Part shown: positions 35,417 through 45,024 of the stretch, piece after piece
Position numbering within the stretch: the stretch's first letter is position 1
How the letters are laid out: each line of letters begins with the position of its first letter
DNA from: an uncultured Pseudomonadota bacterium
GTDB taxonomy: Bacteria > Pseudomonadota > Gammaproteobacteria > Burkholderiales > Methylophilaceae
Reading direction: 5' to 3'
Assembly: GCA_903833595.1 (NCBI GenBank)
Contig: CAILFU010000147.1
Coordinates: 1-64,000, forward strand
DNA: 64,000 bases
The notes under the pieces: generated by a model
The model's database searches: none
Told to the model about the DNA's origin: nothing
Seen by the model: only the letters and a program-made list of their open reading frames with translations
Program-made: the position numbers and the translations under genes

Positions 35417-37164
35417 TTGACTGCCAAGTCCTTATCTAGCTCGTTAATCCACGATGTTATATAACTACTTAAAAAAGAACCCCAATTAGTGATCACTTCA
35501 TCTCTAAACTGACTACCAGGCAAACTTTGGTCTAGGTGAATCATAGATATGGATTTGCCGAATGCCATAAATATAATATCAGTCAGTGCTACCAATCTAA
35601 TTGCATTTGCCTCTAGATTGATGCCATCACTAACTTCCTCTTGAATAGTTCTCAAAGTACTAATTAATTTATGTCGAGTGTTATAAATTAATAAATCGGA
35701 TCCGCCCATATGGCTAATGTCCATAAAGTTTACTCCAGGCCAACTACCATCCTTAATGCTAAAAGGTTGCTGCTTAAACCTTTCTTTCCATATTTCTTGC
35801 TGGGCCGCATCACCATCTGCTGCATTTTTTGCTGCCTGATCCATTGCAGACTCTTCATCACCAGGCTTTACGGCTTTGCCGGTAGGTAACCTTGTTCTTT
35901 TTGCAATCTCTTCGCCAATGTGGTGCCCTGAACCGCCTATAGGATCTAGCGGACCTGGTGTTGACTTGGCAGCCCAAAACTCAGATATTAACTCACGCTG
36001 CTGCCTTATCCATGGCTTGATCTTCTCACCAATCAATCTTTTTAGTTCCTGATTAGGCACTGCCCCCCTTTTGATATTCTTTACAGTAAAAGCTCTATCT
36101 AACTCTGGCTCAAATGAGATTTCACAACCCCAGAAACGATCTAATTCTCTTGGTTGAAAGTTCCAATGCGGTATCCAGTCGTAGCCAACTTCTCGTCCAT
36201 GCCTAAGCAAACTAATGCCTTCATTTCTGTCAATATTTCTATCTAATGCATGTGACTTAGAACCGGCTCCCTGCTCTTTACGCCATTCCTCAGGAAGCAA
36301 ACTTAAGCGAATTTTTATAGTCGAATTTTTTTTGCCTAGCAGCTTCTCTACCTCAGGATCAAGAATGGGGTAATTGATAATTATCGAGTCATATTCTTTA
36401 GATACAGAATCACTAGTAAATTGAGTTTTTGCGGTATTTACATACAATGGGTCTATAGCATATACGAGCTTTCCATCAAGAGTAATATCGACAGGCCCAA
36501 TTTCCCTAATCGGGTCTTTATTCATTGGGTTTGTATTCCAAATATAATGCCTGAAAACCCTGCCTATATATACCCTAAACTCATCAACAATTTTTTGACG
36601 CTTGTCAGGCTCTCTGTCATATTTTGACCAAACAACGATAGTCCCCTTGCCTACAGGAATTAATTTTTCATCCACAATGCCGTTCGGAGATTGTTTGACA
36701 GGAGGCGGTATTTTCCATGAATTATTCCCGTCTTTACTATCTTTACTCTTTATCTCGTCTAAATCGAGATAGGTATACTCCCATTCACCTCCCGCAGTTT
36801 TTGAATACACGTCAACACGCCTGCATTCATGGATTGCGCCTTTAGTCATACCAACTCCAAAGCGCCCAATTCCTGTTCTATCATTGAATCTACTAGAGTA
36901 GCCTAGCCTTAGGCATCTTTGAAGAACATAAGTCTCCATGCCTGTGCCATTATCTGAGAATGTAACTTTATTTATTGTATTACCAGTAGATGGCTCAAAC
37001 TTAATATTAATGGCAGTAGCGTCGGCTTGGATAGAGTTATCAATTGCCTCTGAATAAGCGCTATAGCAATCAAAATCTGAATCACGATCCGATTCTAAGG
37101 ATTGGTATATAGAAATAACACCAACGCCATCTTCATCACCCTCTAACACTCTACTATTGCTCAA
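35413..37164 (-). CDS. GHKL (HSP90/MutL-like) ATPase of the SspFGH-like module
   Basis: 583 residues from TTG 37164, with GGGGAG six bases upstream. The Bergerat ATP fold is clear: SEAIDNSIQADATAI (N box), FSDNGTGMETY (G1) and GIGRFGVGMTKGAI (G2 lid). The C-terminal half is unassigned. Related GHKL ATPases occur in several antiphage systems. It overlaps the next gene and follows the PLD gene by 53 bases. Confidence 0.75.
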   Translation of the reverse strand: MSNSRVLEGDEDGVGVISIYQSLESDRDSDFDCYSAYSEAIDNSIQADATAINIKFEPSTGNTINKVTFSDNGTGMETYVLQRCLRLGYSSRFNDRTGIGRFGVGMTKGAIHECRRVDVYSKTAGGEWEYTYLDLDEIKSKDSKDGNNSWKIPPPVKQSPNGIVDEKLIPVGKGTIVVWSKYDREPDKRQKIVDEFRVYIGRVFRHYIWNTNPMNKDPIREIGPVDITLDGKLVYAIDPLYVNTAKTQFTSDSVSKEYDSIIINYPILDPEVEKLLGKKNSTIKIRLSLLPEEWRKEQGAGSKSHALDRNIDRNEGISLLRHGREVGYDWIPHWNFQPRELDRFWGCEISFEPELDRAFTVKNIKRGAVPNQELKRLIGEKIKPWIRQQRELISEFWAAKSTPGPLDPIGGSGHHIGEEIAKRTRLPTGKAVKPGDEESAMDQAAKNAADGDAAQQEIWKERFKQQPFSIKDGSWPGVNFMDISHMGGSDLLIYNTRHKLISTLRTIQEEVSDGINLEANAIRLVALTDIIFMAFGKSISMIHLDQSLPGSQFRDEVITNWGSFLSSYITSWINELDKDLAVN

Positions 37165-37217
37165 AATACTCCCCTTTAAAAAAAGTTTTTACTAATTCAA
37201 TTCTCATTATCATTAAT

Positions 37218-38204
37218 CTAAATTACTTTCGTTACTCTTTGAGAGTGATTCGGTCTGTCTATGGTTACAAAATCTTTAGCAAACTCCTCCGACCAATCCA
37301 ACAAATTCTGTAACAACCCCTTAATATCTTTTCTATATGGCACTGGATCGTCAATAATATCATCGTGTAACATCCCGGTTAATTCTCCAAAATAGAAATA
37401 TCCTGGACCGTTGTTAAATTTCTGGATTAACCATAAAAAAGATTTTGACCTTAAAAATCTACTTTTTACAAGCTCACTGTCTAGCTTCTCAATGTCAGTT
37501 AGACCTAGTAATGACATATCATGTATTAACTCCAAAGTAGCGGGAGCGGCATGAGAAATTTCTGAGTATCTTAAATGAAACATCTCATCTACAATCAAAC
37601 CATCAACTTTCTGTTCTTTGGTCAAAAAATTCAAAATTTCATCTGGCCACGATGGGTTAGCATTTTTAATCTTTTTATTTAATTCAAATGCATCTTTCAT
37701 TAAAATGAATTTTTTGTCATCAATTTCAGTCGCATTTACAAAAAGATTGTCCACAAAGTTATTATTAACTTGGCTCTTCTGAGTAGTTACGCAAACTTCT
37801 CCGTTCTTATTTTGCTTTAAAGCAAATCCAGCACAAGTTAAATTTGCGCTACCAATTAGTATACCAGCAGGGTCAACACTATAAACCTTTCCATGAAAGT
37901 CCTGATTAACATAAAACCTTAACCCATTTTTTTTAGCGAACTCATAACTCTCTAAATCAGAAGATCCTGTCAATAAATCTGTTAACTGCCATCTAGCTAA
38001 AAGTCTTAACGGCCCAGAGAAGCCATTATGGCAAAAAGATTCATAAAAAAATCTAAGGGACCCTACTGTAATAAATGCGCTGCAAAAATCTACACTCTGT
38101 GTTTCATTAGAAACTGAATCGAGCAACCATTTCTTTGACTTTTCAGAATCAATCAAAATGCCATCATTGTTATTCGACGTAGTACTTGTAATTAAGTTAT
38201 TCAA
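37218..38204 (-). CDS. phospholipase D-like (HKD) protein
   Basis: 328 residues, probably from TTG 38204. One HKD-type motif is visible: FHGKVYSVDPAGILIGSANLT near residues 98-118. A single motif implies an active site formed by a dimer, as in Nuc-like and BfiI nucleases. Position between the membrane-WYL gene and the GHKL ATPase, 53 bases from each, suggests it is part of the same operon and perhaps the nuclease of the module. The C-terminal ~150 residues are unassigned. Confidence 0.68.
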   Translation of the reverse strand: MNNLITSTTSNNNDGILIDSEKSKKWLLDSVSNETQSVDFCSAFITVGSLRFFYESFCHNGFSGPLRLLARWQLTDLLTGSSDLESYEFAKKNGLRFYVNQDFHGKVYSVDPAGILIGSANLTCAGFALKQNKNGEVCVTTQKSQVNNNFVDNLFVNATEIDDKKFILMKDAFELNKKIKNANPSWPDEILNFLTKEQKVDGLIVDEMFHLRYSEISHAAPATLELIHDMSLLGLTDIEKLDSELVKSRFLRSKSFLWLIQKFNNGPGYFYFGELTGMLHDDIIDDPVPYRKDIKGLLQNLLDWSEEFAKDFVTIDRPNHSQRVTKVI

Positions 38205-38257
38205 AGAAAAATAGCTCCCATTGATTTCTATAAGCCTACATCTATTTACATTTCAAT

Positions 38258-38632
38258 TTACAACAAATCCAGCTCAATTATTCTGTCAACAATAAAAGTT
38301 CTTTTTTCTCTTCTAAGATGACAATATGAAGACAATGCCAATTCACCACTACCTTCTGTCAGGAATAACTGCTTAGGAGTAATAGTACGAGTTGTTACCC
38401 TACCTTCCAAATCCTTGTAACTAATTTTAAGTCGGGATTCAGCTCCTATTGCCCTTTTAATGACTGATTGAAATTCATTGGCAGCCGTCAGTTCAGCTGA
38501 CTGCCTTCTTATCGGACTAGGTGTATATGATTTATTATTAGTAAGGCCCGAATTTTTATTCGATAACTCAGTATCAAGCCACTTAAAAACAAGGAAACAT
38601 ATAAAGCCAATAATAAAAAGTATCTCCACCAA
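38258..38632 (-). CDS. membrane-anchored WYL-domain protein without HTH
   Basis: 124 residues from GTG 38632 (AGGGG upstream). Residues ~3-18 are a membrane helix (EILFIIGFICFLVFKW); after a linker, residues ~58-122 match a WYL fold (RLKISYKDLEGRVTTRTITPKQL...LSSYCHLRREKRTFIVDRI). There is no DNA-binding domain. First gene of the operon with PLD, GHKL ATPase, the 195-residue protein and the helicase, and driven by palindrome site 7. It may sense a nucleic-acid ligand at the membrane; that is inference. Confidence 0.6.
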   Translation of the reverse strand: MVEILFIIGFICFLVFKWLDTELSNKNSGLTNNKSYTPSPIRRQSAELTAANEFQSVIKRAIGAESRLKISYKDLEGRVTTRTITPKQLFLTEGSGELALSSYCHLRREKRTFIVDRIIELDLL

Positions 38633-38733
38633 TTACCCCTAAACAACTTTGTAAAACTAACCACCATTTAGTTAAATGAGATTCGACTAAGATTCAATTC
38701 ATTTTGACATATTTCTCGCTGTTTATCATAAAA

Positions 38734-38765
38734 ATTATAGATTACCCCAAGCTCACAGAGTGAGG
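38734..38765 (-). promoter_or_regulatory. palindrome promoter, site 7 (restriction-arm operon)
   Basis: GCTCACAGAGTGAGG (38751-38765), then 11 bases, then TATAAT (38734-38739) on the minus strand, about 100 bases before the membrane-WYL gene. No terminator-like hairpin separates the five following genes. Confidence 0.7.
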
Positions 38766-38874
38766 CTTATCTCATATTGGATAAAAATACTATGTGGTCA
38801 GAGAGTCTTTTTTAGAAACACTAATATATATACCAAAAGCCGCCTGTGCATAACTGCAGATTGAATATTAGAGA

Positions 38875-41800
38875 CTAGCCGTTTGTATATTCTCTCAGCC
38901 AGCACAGCGTATTAACCAAACCCATCTGTGCAGGTGATGTGCAATCAGTCTCTAGTAGCTTAGGATTAGCTATCACAATAGCCAATGAACGAGCTCTTGA
39001 AACAGCAACATTAAGCCGATTCTTGTTATACAAAAACTCCATATTACGTGGCAGATATTCACTATTAGACGTAGTCATAGAGACAATTACCACCTCCGCC
39101 TCTAGCCCTTGGAATTTATCAACCGTACCTACTTCAATGCCTGCCGGCAAATAACTTTTAATTGTCTTTACCTGCGCGTTGTAAGGTGCCACGACTAGTA
39201 TGTTGTGGGCTGTTATTGGATGAGTTTCGCCTTTGTTGTTTTGATACTCTTGTTGAAGTAAGTTAGTCACTATGTCTTTAATGATTTGGGCCTCTTCCCT
39301 TGAGATTTGAGCGCATTCATCATGATCTACTTCAAAGAATGTAATTCCTGTTGGCTTTAATGCTGGGTGAGAGCCTTCCTTAAGCACAAGCTTTTGAATT
39401 GAATTTTTCTGTTGTGCAAATAACTTGCTTTCGTATACCGCGTCTGAAATAAAACGACACACGTCCGGATGCATCCGCCAGGTGACCCCTAGAAAAACAC
39501 CTCGCTCTGGTGGAATTGTGGCAAGCCCCCCCAATAGGTATTCAAGGGCAGATTTACCAGACTCATTTGGGTGTGTTCCTTGCAGTGGCTGACCAAGTTG
39601 CATGTGGTCGCCAAGCAATATGATATTTTTTGCACAGACACCAATAACAATTAGGCTTGCTAGTGATACCTGCCCAGCTTCATCCACAAACAGATAGTCA
39701 AATGCTTGATCCGCCATTTCGTTTGCAAGGGCCCAAGCTGTGCCACCTACTAGCTGGTAAGCCCCATCATAGACATCTTCGGTATTGTTGTTCTGAATAA
39801 TAGACCCCGCCATACCATCTGGACCATCCGAGCCTTTTTTTACTCCACGAAATGTGAAATTTTGTTCAATAGCCACTTCTTCTACTGCATTGAGTAAATT
39901 GACAATTGCCTTATGGCTGTTGGCACTGACTGCAACCCGCTTTCCTGCCTTCAGAAGCGATACAATAGCCTGCGAGCCTGTATAGGTCTTGCCTGCTCCC
40001 GGTGGCCCTTGAATAAATAAATAACTGTTATCTAATGCGTGAATAAGCTTAATCGCCGCATCTCCTGCCTCTTGTCCATCTTCAACAATAGGCTTGCCTT
40101 GGCTTTTTCCTGTGATAGCGGGGAAATCTCTGTGTAAAAAAGCAGTTAATGCCTGATAGTTGGGCTGTCTAGCTATTTGGCTATCCACATAACGGACCAA
40201 AGCTGCTTGCAATACTTTTTTATCTACATATTTACTAGCTGCAATCGATAAAGATGTTGGGGGATTGCCATTCCATTCTTTCATTGCAGATGGTCCAACT
40301 TTAATTTTCACCAAGTAGGCGTCTTGACTAAAGCTGACCACCTTGCCGATATTCATTAATGTTTCAGCATCTTGGCAGGCATCATCAACTAAAATTCTGT
40401 GGTCTTGCTCTGGATAGCGATAGGTAACAATAAATGACCGAGCTTCGGACACAACAGGATGAGTAATATCTAGCGTTAAGCCTGCTAGACAATCTAGATC
40501 CTCTAACAAATCCTCCAAGTCTTTTTCTTTGCGATCATACATTTTCCAGAATGTCGGCTTATCTTCCCGGCGGTAGAAATCAAGAAGATCAAATAGCAAC
40601 TGGCGTACATTATTTTCTTTGGTTCGAAGTGCAAAATCTTCTGGCAACGGCTGCACTAAGGCTAAACGGTAACGCTCACGGGCGGCTTCTATTTCAGCGA
40701 TTTTTGCTTTCTTCTCCAAATCAACTTCTTCTACCTGTTCAAAGTTCGGGTCATACCAAGGCATATCCTTAGCTCGTAAATCTAAAAGCCAGTCATGAAG
40801 TAATTTGGTTGATCGGCAATCTTCTTCATTGTATTGGCGTATTTGCTCTAAGGTATTGGGATCTTGTGTTTTCTTCCAGGCCTCATAGTAAATAATACTG
40901 GCCCCCGCATTTTTAACATCAGCTGAGCGCTCACCCTTCATGTAAAAGGTTTCTAAATTCTTGATGGAGTAGCGAGGTTCAGATGTAAGTATGGCATGGC
41001 GTACGACAGCGAATAGGTCCACCAGCTTTTGCGACCTGAGTAAGTTGTCCACTTGAGCCTCGCGCGTACCATGCAAGCCCATTAGGCTTTGCAATGCACG
41101 ACGTTCGTAATCAGCATAATGATAGATATGCAAGTCAGGATATAGGGCAATACGGCCTGATACAAAGTCGATAAAGTCCTCAAAGGCTTTTTTCTCTTCT
41201 TGACGCGTATGTGCCCAGAATGGTTTGAATACTAACTCCCCACCATCTAAGTAACTTACCCCGAAAAGATATTCAAGCCCACCCTCTTCCATCGGGTTGC
41301 CTTCCATATCAAAATAAAGGTCACCTTCGTTTGGCTTGGGTAACCGATGAAATCCAAGGCGCTTCTCCTCCTGGAGATCTTTAAGCTGAACAATATCCTC
41401 GCCCTCTAAGCGTTTTTTAAGCTGCAACCAAGCTTGCCGCCAGAGCGTTTCTTGTGTGCCAAGTTTAGCGATAGGATTTGTGGCGGGGTCACCTAATTCA
41501 GCCAGCTGAGTGAGGGTTGTTATCCCACTAGCCTTTAGTCGCTTTATATCGTTTTTTCGGATATTAGCTACCCGATTGAGATGATCATCAGCTTCCCATT
41601 GCGTGTCGCACAAGGTGCGAAATTGGCAAAGGTCACAGTGTGAGCATTTCTCAGGATAGCTCGCTTGCTTTTGTGGTGCATAGTTTAAAAAGCGTTGTTT
41701 GGCGTGGTTCACATAATGCAAATAATCCGCGAGTCTAAATGACTCAGTCGCGTGATTACCCATTACCAAATGAGTCATACTAGGCATTATCCCTTGTACC

Positions 41801-42270
41801 TCAGCGAGCATGGATGAATACAGCCCTACCTGCATCAAGTGTCGGGCTTTAGGGTGTGTAGATAACTTGGTGTCAGCCACTTCATAGCTCCAACTACCTA
41901 GCTTTGAAGGGACTGGGACTTTAGAAAGAAAATCTGATATTCCGTAAAAAGGTAACTGCAACAGTGCGGCTTGGTAGATGACATCATCCCCTTGATACAT
42001 CGCTTCTATTGAGGCTTCGACCTGCTCAGTTCTCTTCAGATTTTTAACATCTATACTAGCAATACTTTTACCTTGAGCGCGTAAAGTTTCAAGATATGAA
42101 GCTTCATGTTCAAAGCCTTTGTCTTGTAGTAGCTTAGTTTGCTCGTCAGCCTCGTCTTTTTGTAAGGGTGTATCTAAGTCAATCCGCTTAAGGTTGATTA
42201 AATGCTTACACAACAAAAAGTCACCTAAATCACTCGCCGAGTAAAGGAGTCCGTCATTGGATTTCTGCAT
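38875..42270 (-). CDS. TM0106-type RecB-like nuclease fused to SF1 helicase
   Basis: 1131 residues. N-terminal ~240: Cas4/RecB-like nuclease (GISDFLSKV...YEVADTKLS...QVGLYS) with an iron-sulphur-type cysteine set (CSHCDLCQFRTLC). ~310-500: RNase H-like exonuclease region (LYFDMEGNP, IYHYADYERRAL, YNEEDCRST). C-terminal ~450: UPF1/Dna2-type helicase with QGPPGAGKT, VDEAGQ, GDHMQLGQP and NRLNVAVSRAR. All motifs look intact. It starts 74 bases after the Sel1 gene and is likely cotranscribed from site 8. A DNA-processing or defence role is likely. Confidence 0.85.
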   Translation of the reverse strand: MQKSNDGLLYSASDLGDFLLCKHLINLKRIDLDTPLQKDEADEQTKLLQDKGFEHEASYLETLRAQGKSIASIDVKNLKRTEQVEASIEAMYQGDDVIYQAALLQLPFYGISDFLSKVPVPSKLGSWSYEVADTKLSTHPKARHLMQVGLYSSMLAEVQGIMPSMTHLVMGNHATESFRLADYLHYVNHAKQRFLNYAPQKQASYPEKCSHCDLCQFRTLCDTQWEADDHLNRVANIRKNDIKRLKASGITTLTQLAELGDPATNPIAKLGTQETLWRQAWLQLKKRLEGEDIVQLKDLQEEKRLGFHRLPKPNEGDLYFDMEGNPMEEGGLEYLFGVSYLDGGELVFKPFWAHTRQEEKKAFEDFIDFVSGRIALYPDLHIYHYADYERRALQSLMGLHGTREAQVDNLLRSQKLVDLFAVVRHAILTSEPRYSIKNLETFYMKGERSADVKNAGASIIYYEAWKKTQDPNTLEQIRQYNEEDCRSTKLLHDWLLDLRAKDMPWYDPNFEQVEEVDLEKKAKIAEIEAARERYRLALVQPLPEDFALRTKENNVRQLLFDLLDFYRREDKPTFWKMYDRKEKDLEDLLEDLDCLAGLTLDITHPVVSEARSFIVTYRYPEQDHRILVDDACQDAETLMNIGKVVSFSQDAYLVKIKVGPSAMKEWNGNPPTSLSIAASKYVDKKVLQAALVRYVDSQIARQPNYQALTAFLHRDFPAITGKSQGKPIVEDGQEAGDAAIKLIHALDNSYLFIQGPPGAGKTYTGSQAIVSLLKAGKRVAVSANSHKAIVNLLNAVEEVAIEQNFTFRGVKKGSDGPDGMAGSIIQNNNTEDVYDGAYQLVGGTAWALANEMADQAFDYLFVDEAGQVSLASLIVIGVCAKNIILLGDHMQLGQPLQGTHPNESGKSALEYLLGGLATIPPERGVFLGVTWRMHPDVCRFISDAVYESKLFAQQKNSIQKLVLKEGSHPALKPTGITFFEVDHDECAQISREEAQIIKDIVTNLLQQEYQNNKGETHPITAHNILVVAPYNAQVKTIKSYLPAGIEVGTVDKFQGLEAEVVIVSMTTSNSEYLPRNMEFLYNKNRLNVAVSRARSLAIVIANPKLLETDCTSPAQMGLVNTLCWLREYTNG

Positions 42271-42344
42271 AAGCTTCTATTCCTTAGTCATTCGGCAAGA
42301 TATACCTAATATTATATCGATTAATGGTTTTGATACATCACAGA

Positions 42345-44033
42345 CTACGCTGGTAATTGATTCACATGCTCCTCCAACCACTTCTTAGCATCTTCATCAC
42401 CTGACTCTACGGCCTTGGTCATCCAGTTAATCGCCTCTTCACGGTTTACTGCTAAACCTTCACCTTCGGCATACATTTTACCTAGGACGTATTGAGCTGG
42501 CGCATAATCATTTTGAGCAGCACTCAACATCCACTCAGACGCTCTGCCTGGGTTACACTCAACGCCTAAACCGCGTCTTAGCATTTCACCAATGTAAAAA
42601 CTCGCATTTGCGGAACCTAAATCAGCCGCTTTCACCAACCATGAAACAGCCTCTGCATAATCTACTTCTACATTACGGCCAAAGAGATAGGCATAACCCA
42701 ATTTATCCATGCCCATAGGGTCCCCTTGTTCTGCCGCGCGACGAAAACACTCAAGCGCCTTATTGCCATCTTTGGGGCAAGCAAGTCCACTCGCATAAAA
42801 ATCACCCACAGCCACTTGTGCCCGTGAATATCCTTGTAATGCCGATATCGAGAACCATTTGAAAGCCTGGTCAAGGTCTTTTTCTATGTGATCACCTATC
42901 CAATAGCGAAGGCCAATAGAAAATTGGGCCGATCGATTACCATGCTTGGCTGCTTTTAAAAATAGTTGGTTAGCTTTTGCTTGATCCTCGGTTGTGCCCG
43001 TTCCAGAATCGTATAATCTCGCGAGATCAAGCACGGCTGCCATATCACCTCGGTCCACCGCAAACTTAAACCAACGCACGGCTTCTGTAGCATTAGGAAT
43101 AGTGTCTATGCCATTAAGAAAAGTGAGACCAACTTTGTAGGCGGCATATCCATCACCTCGGCACGCTGCTAACTTAAGCCATTTTATGCCTTCAGCGCCA
43201 TTTTTAACTACGCCCTCCCCCCTAAGGTAAAGTGTGCCTAGGCCAGCTTGAGCTGCTGCAAAGTTCTGGTTAGCCGATAGTTGATACCAATACGCCGCTT
43301 TTGTGAAATCAATCTCAACCCCTCGGCCATAGTCATAGCTATTACCCATTAAATACTGTGCATATTCATCGCCAGCTTCCGCTGCTTTACGGATATTATT
43401 GAGTCCTTCTTGCTCATTTTTAGGGATGCCATCGCCTACATATTGCATATTTCCCAACAGGGCCAACACATCGCTATCACCGAGCTCGATTTCTTTCATC
43501 ATTAACTCAATGCCTTTAGCGACATCTTTCTCTACACCATAGCCATTGATATATATTCTAGAGATGTAACGTACCACCAAGCTTTCGTGGGCAATTTCAT
43601 AAGCCTTTTGATAATACTCAAGAGCTTTTGTATAGCTATGCTCAACGCCGACGCCACAGTAGTAATCGCCGGCTATGTTGGCCCAAGCCCTCAACTCACC
43701 TTGCAATCCTGCCAAGGTATATTGCTTGTGAGCTGCCTCATGATTTATTTCGGTACCTAGCCCCGATTTATGGCATTTTGCTAAATAAAATTGGGCGGCT
43801 TTGTCACCGTCATGTGCAAGTTTTGCCAGTTCAGCAAATGCATCAGCAAAATATGCGGGGGCATCCTGATGCTCATGCAATAATCGTTCGATGTGAGTGC
43901 AAGCCTCACCCACATGAATACCCTTGGTAAACAACTCTATATAGGCTTCGTAATCCTTACTGCAATCACTCAGCGCTATAGCATTCCAGACTAGATTGTC
44001 GATATCGGTATCATTAAAAATAACAATGGCCAT
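42345..44033 (-). CDS. Sel1-repeat protein
   Basis: 562 residues from ATG 44033, chosen over TTG 44057, which would sit at the predicted transcription start. It is built almost wholly of about 13 Sel1 repeats of ~36 residues (pattern A-x-x-x-L-G-x-x-Y-x-x-G-x-G-V with a basic or acidic ending, for example YWYQLSANQNFAAAQAGLG). Such solenoids bind partner proteins. No signal peptide is present, so it is cytoplasmic. First gene of a probable pair with the nuclease-helicase. Confidence 0.85.
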   Translation of the reverse strand: MAIVIFNDTDIDNLVWNAIALSDCSKDYEAYIELFTKGIHVGEACTHIERLLHEHQDAPAYFADAFAELAKLAHDGDKAAQFYLAKCHKSGLGTEINHEAAHKQYTLAGLQGELRAWANIAGDYYCGVGVEHSYTKALEYYQKAYEIAHESLVVRYISRIYINGYGVEKDVAKGIELMMKEIELGDSDVLALLGNMQYVGDGIPKNEQEGLNNIRKAAEAGDEYAQYLMGNSYDYGRGVEIDFTKAAYWYQLSANQNFAAAQAGLGTLYLRGEGVVKNGAEGIKWLKLAACRGDGYAAYKVGLTFLNGIDTIPNATEAVRWFKFAVDRGDMAAVLDLARLYDSGTGTTEDQAKANQLFLKAAKHGNRSAQFSIGLRYWIGDHIEKDLDQAFKWFSISALQGYSRAQVAVGDFYASGLACPKDGNKALECFRRAAEQGDPMGMDKLGYAYLFGRNVEVDYAEAVSWLVKAADLGSANASFYIGEMLRRGLGVECNPGRASEWMLSAAQNDYAPAQYVLGKMYAEGEGLAVNREEAINWMTKAVESGDEDAKKWLEEHVNQLPA

Positions 44034-44065
44034 GGTGTGTCTCTTTTCAGTTTTCAACTACAAAT

Positions 44066-44097
44066 ATTATGGAATTATTTGGGCTCACCGAGTGAGC
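44066..44097 (-). promoter_or_regulatory. palindrome promoter, site 8
   Basis: Perfect GCTCACCGAGTGAGC (44083-44097), then 11 bases, then CATAAT (44066-44071) on the minus strand. The hexamer at -35 distance is CACTCG, not TTGACA-like. It reads into the Sel1 and nuclease-helicase genes. Nearby at about 44200-44221 is a short tandem array of ACCAAT-type repeats. Confidence 0.72.
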
Positions 44098-44233
44098 TTA
44101 ATCAGTTTTTATAACTCTTCCAAAATGACGAGTGATGTAGATTAAGTAATGCGGTTGAAGCTGGAATAGATCTAGCCGACCCCCTATCACCATACGCAAT
44201 ACCAATACCAATACCAATAAATTGGCGTTAATC

Positions 44234-44404
44234 TTACTTATTTAATGCAACACTATTAAGATAAGCTATTTGCCTTGGGAGGATAGTTGTCACCCGACTA
44301 AACTGCCGTTCAAGGTACTCAACTCGTTTCTCCCAGCGCTCGTCTTGGCGCTCTTTACGCCACTGTATTTCTGCTTGTGTTTGTATTTTTTTATTTATTG
44401 TCAT
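44234..44404 (-). CDS. small charged protein, 56 residues
   Basis: Too short for the ORF track. The frame MTINKKIQTQAEIQWRKERQ...VALNK starts at ATG 44404 with AAGGA eight bases upstream, 14 bases after the preceding gene. It is rich in K/R/E/Q and predicted to be a single long helix, possibly a coiled coil. Third gene of the HDAC-like run. No family recognised. Confidence 0.5.
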   Translation of the reverse strand: MTINKKIQTQAEIQWRKERQDERWEKRVEYLERQFSRVTTILPRQIAYLNSVALNK

Positions 44405-44418
44405 GATTTCATCCTTAA

Positions 44419-45024
44419 TTATTCGATAAAGTGCTTAATGGCACGCACGCACAAAATAACAGCGACCCAGATCAGCGTTAGTTGAATTGCGCTCAGCGAA
44501 CCAGGTTTAGTCTTAGACTCGTCTTTTTTTGGAAAGGCTAACTCAGGTTCAGGCTGTACAGAAACAACCAACTGAGCCCCCTTCGCTATGGCATTCGCCA
44601 GTGGGTTCATCCCCCAAGGCGCAACTCCATGATTGGGCAGGGGTCCACCACGACCTAAGTCATTTGCCATTGCAGCCTCAATAATCTGCTTCCAGTACTT
44701 GGTGCGTAGCGACGCACGCCCAGTTCTAAGCTTTTCTTCAATGCGCTTAACGTCATCCCCAATAAAATCCTCAGGAAAGTCACTTTGTATGCGAATAGCA
44801 GCACGCAGAAGTGTGGGGTTGGGAATCTTGTGCACCAATTGCTCACTTTCTTTAAGCTCAAGTAGCAATCGTCTATAGCGTAAATCAGGTTTTTCATCCT
44901 TAGCTTGTGTCTGCTTAATCAAGGCCAACTTATCTGGTGATGGGAAGTCTGGATCGTCATCTACTATTATTAGTAGGCGATCAATGCATCGGCGAAAAGC
45001 AGCGCTAAAATAGTTATTGGTCAT
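44419..45024 (-). CDS. hypothetical tail-anchored protein
   Basis: 201 residues from ATG 45024 (AAGGA seven bases upstream; the ORF track starts ten codons earlier). Soluble, charged N-terminal ~170 residues followed by a C-terminal hydrophobic segment (SAIQLTLIWVAVILCVRAIKHF). It overlaps the end of the HDAC-like gene, so the two are coupled. Function unknown. Confidence 0.55.
   Translation of the reverse strand: MTNNYFSAAFRRCIDRLLIIVDDDPDFPSPDKLALIKQTQAKDEKPDLRYRRLLLELKESEQLVHKIPNPTLLRAAIRIQSDFPEDFIGDDVKRIEEKLRTGRASLRTKYWKQIIEAAMANDLGRGGPLPNHGVAPWGMNPLANAIAKGAQLVVSVQPEPELAFPKKDESKTKPGSLSAIQLTLIWVAVILCVRAIKHFIE

Noticed and set aside
28119-37164. BREX or Dnd system
   Set aside because: No PglZ, BREX methyltransferase or BrxL, and no DndB, DndD or DndE; the DUF4007-ATPase-PAPS reductase order fits SspBCD better.
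44270-44485. 71-codon plus-strand ORF
   Set aside because: It is antisense to the 56-residue small gene, which has a ribosome binding site and better coding character.
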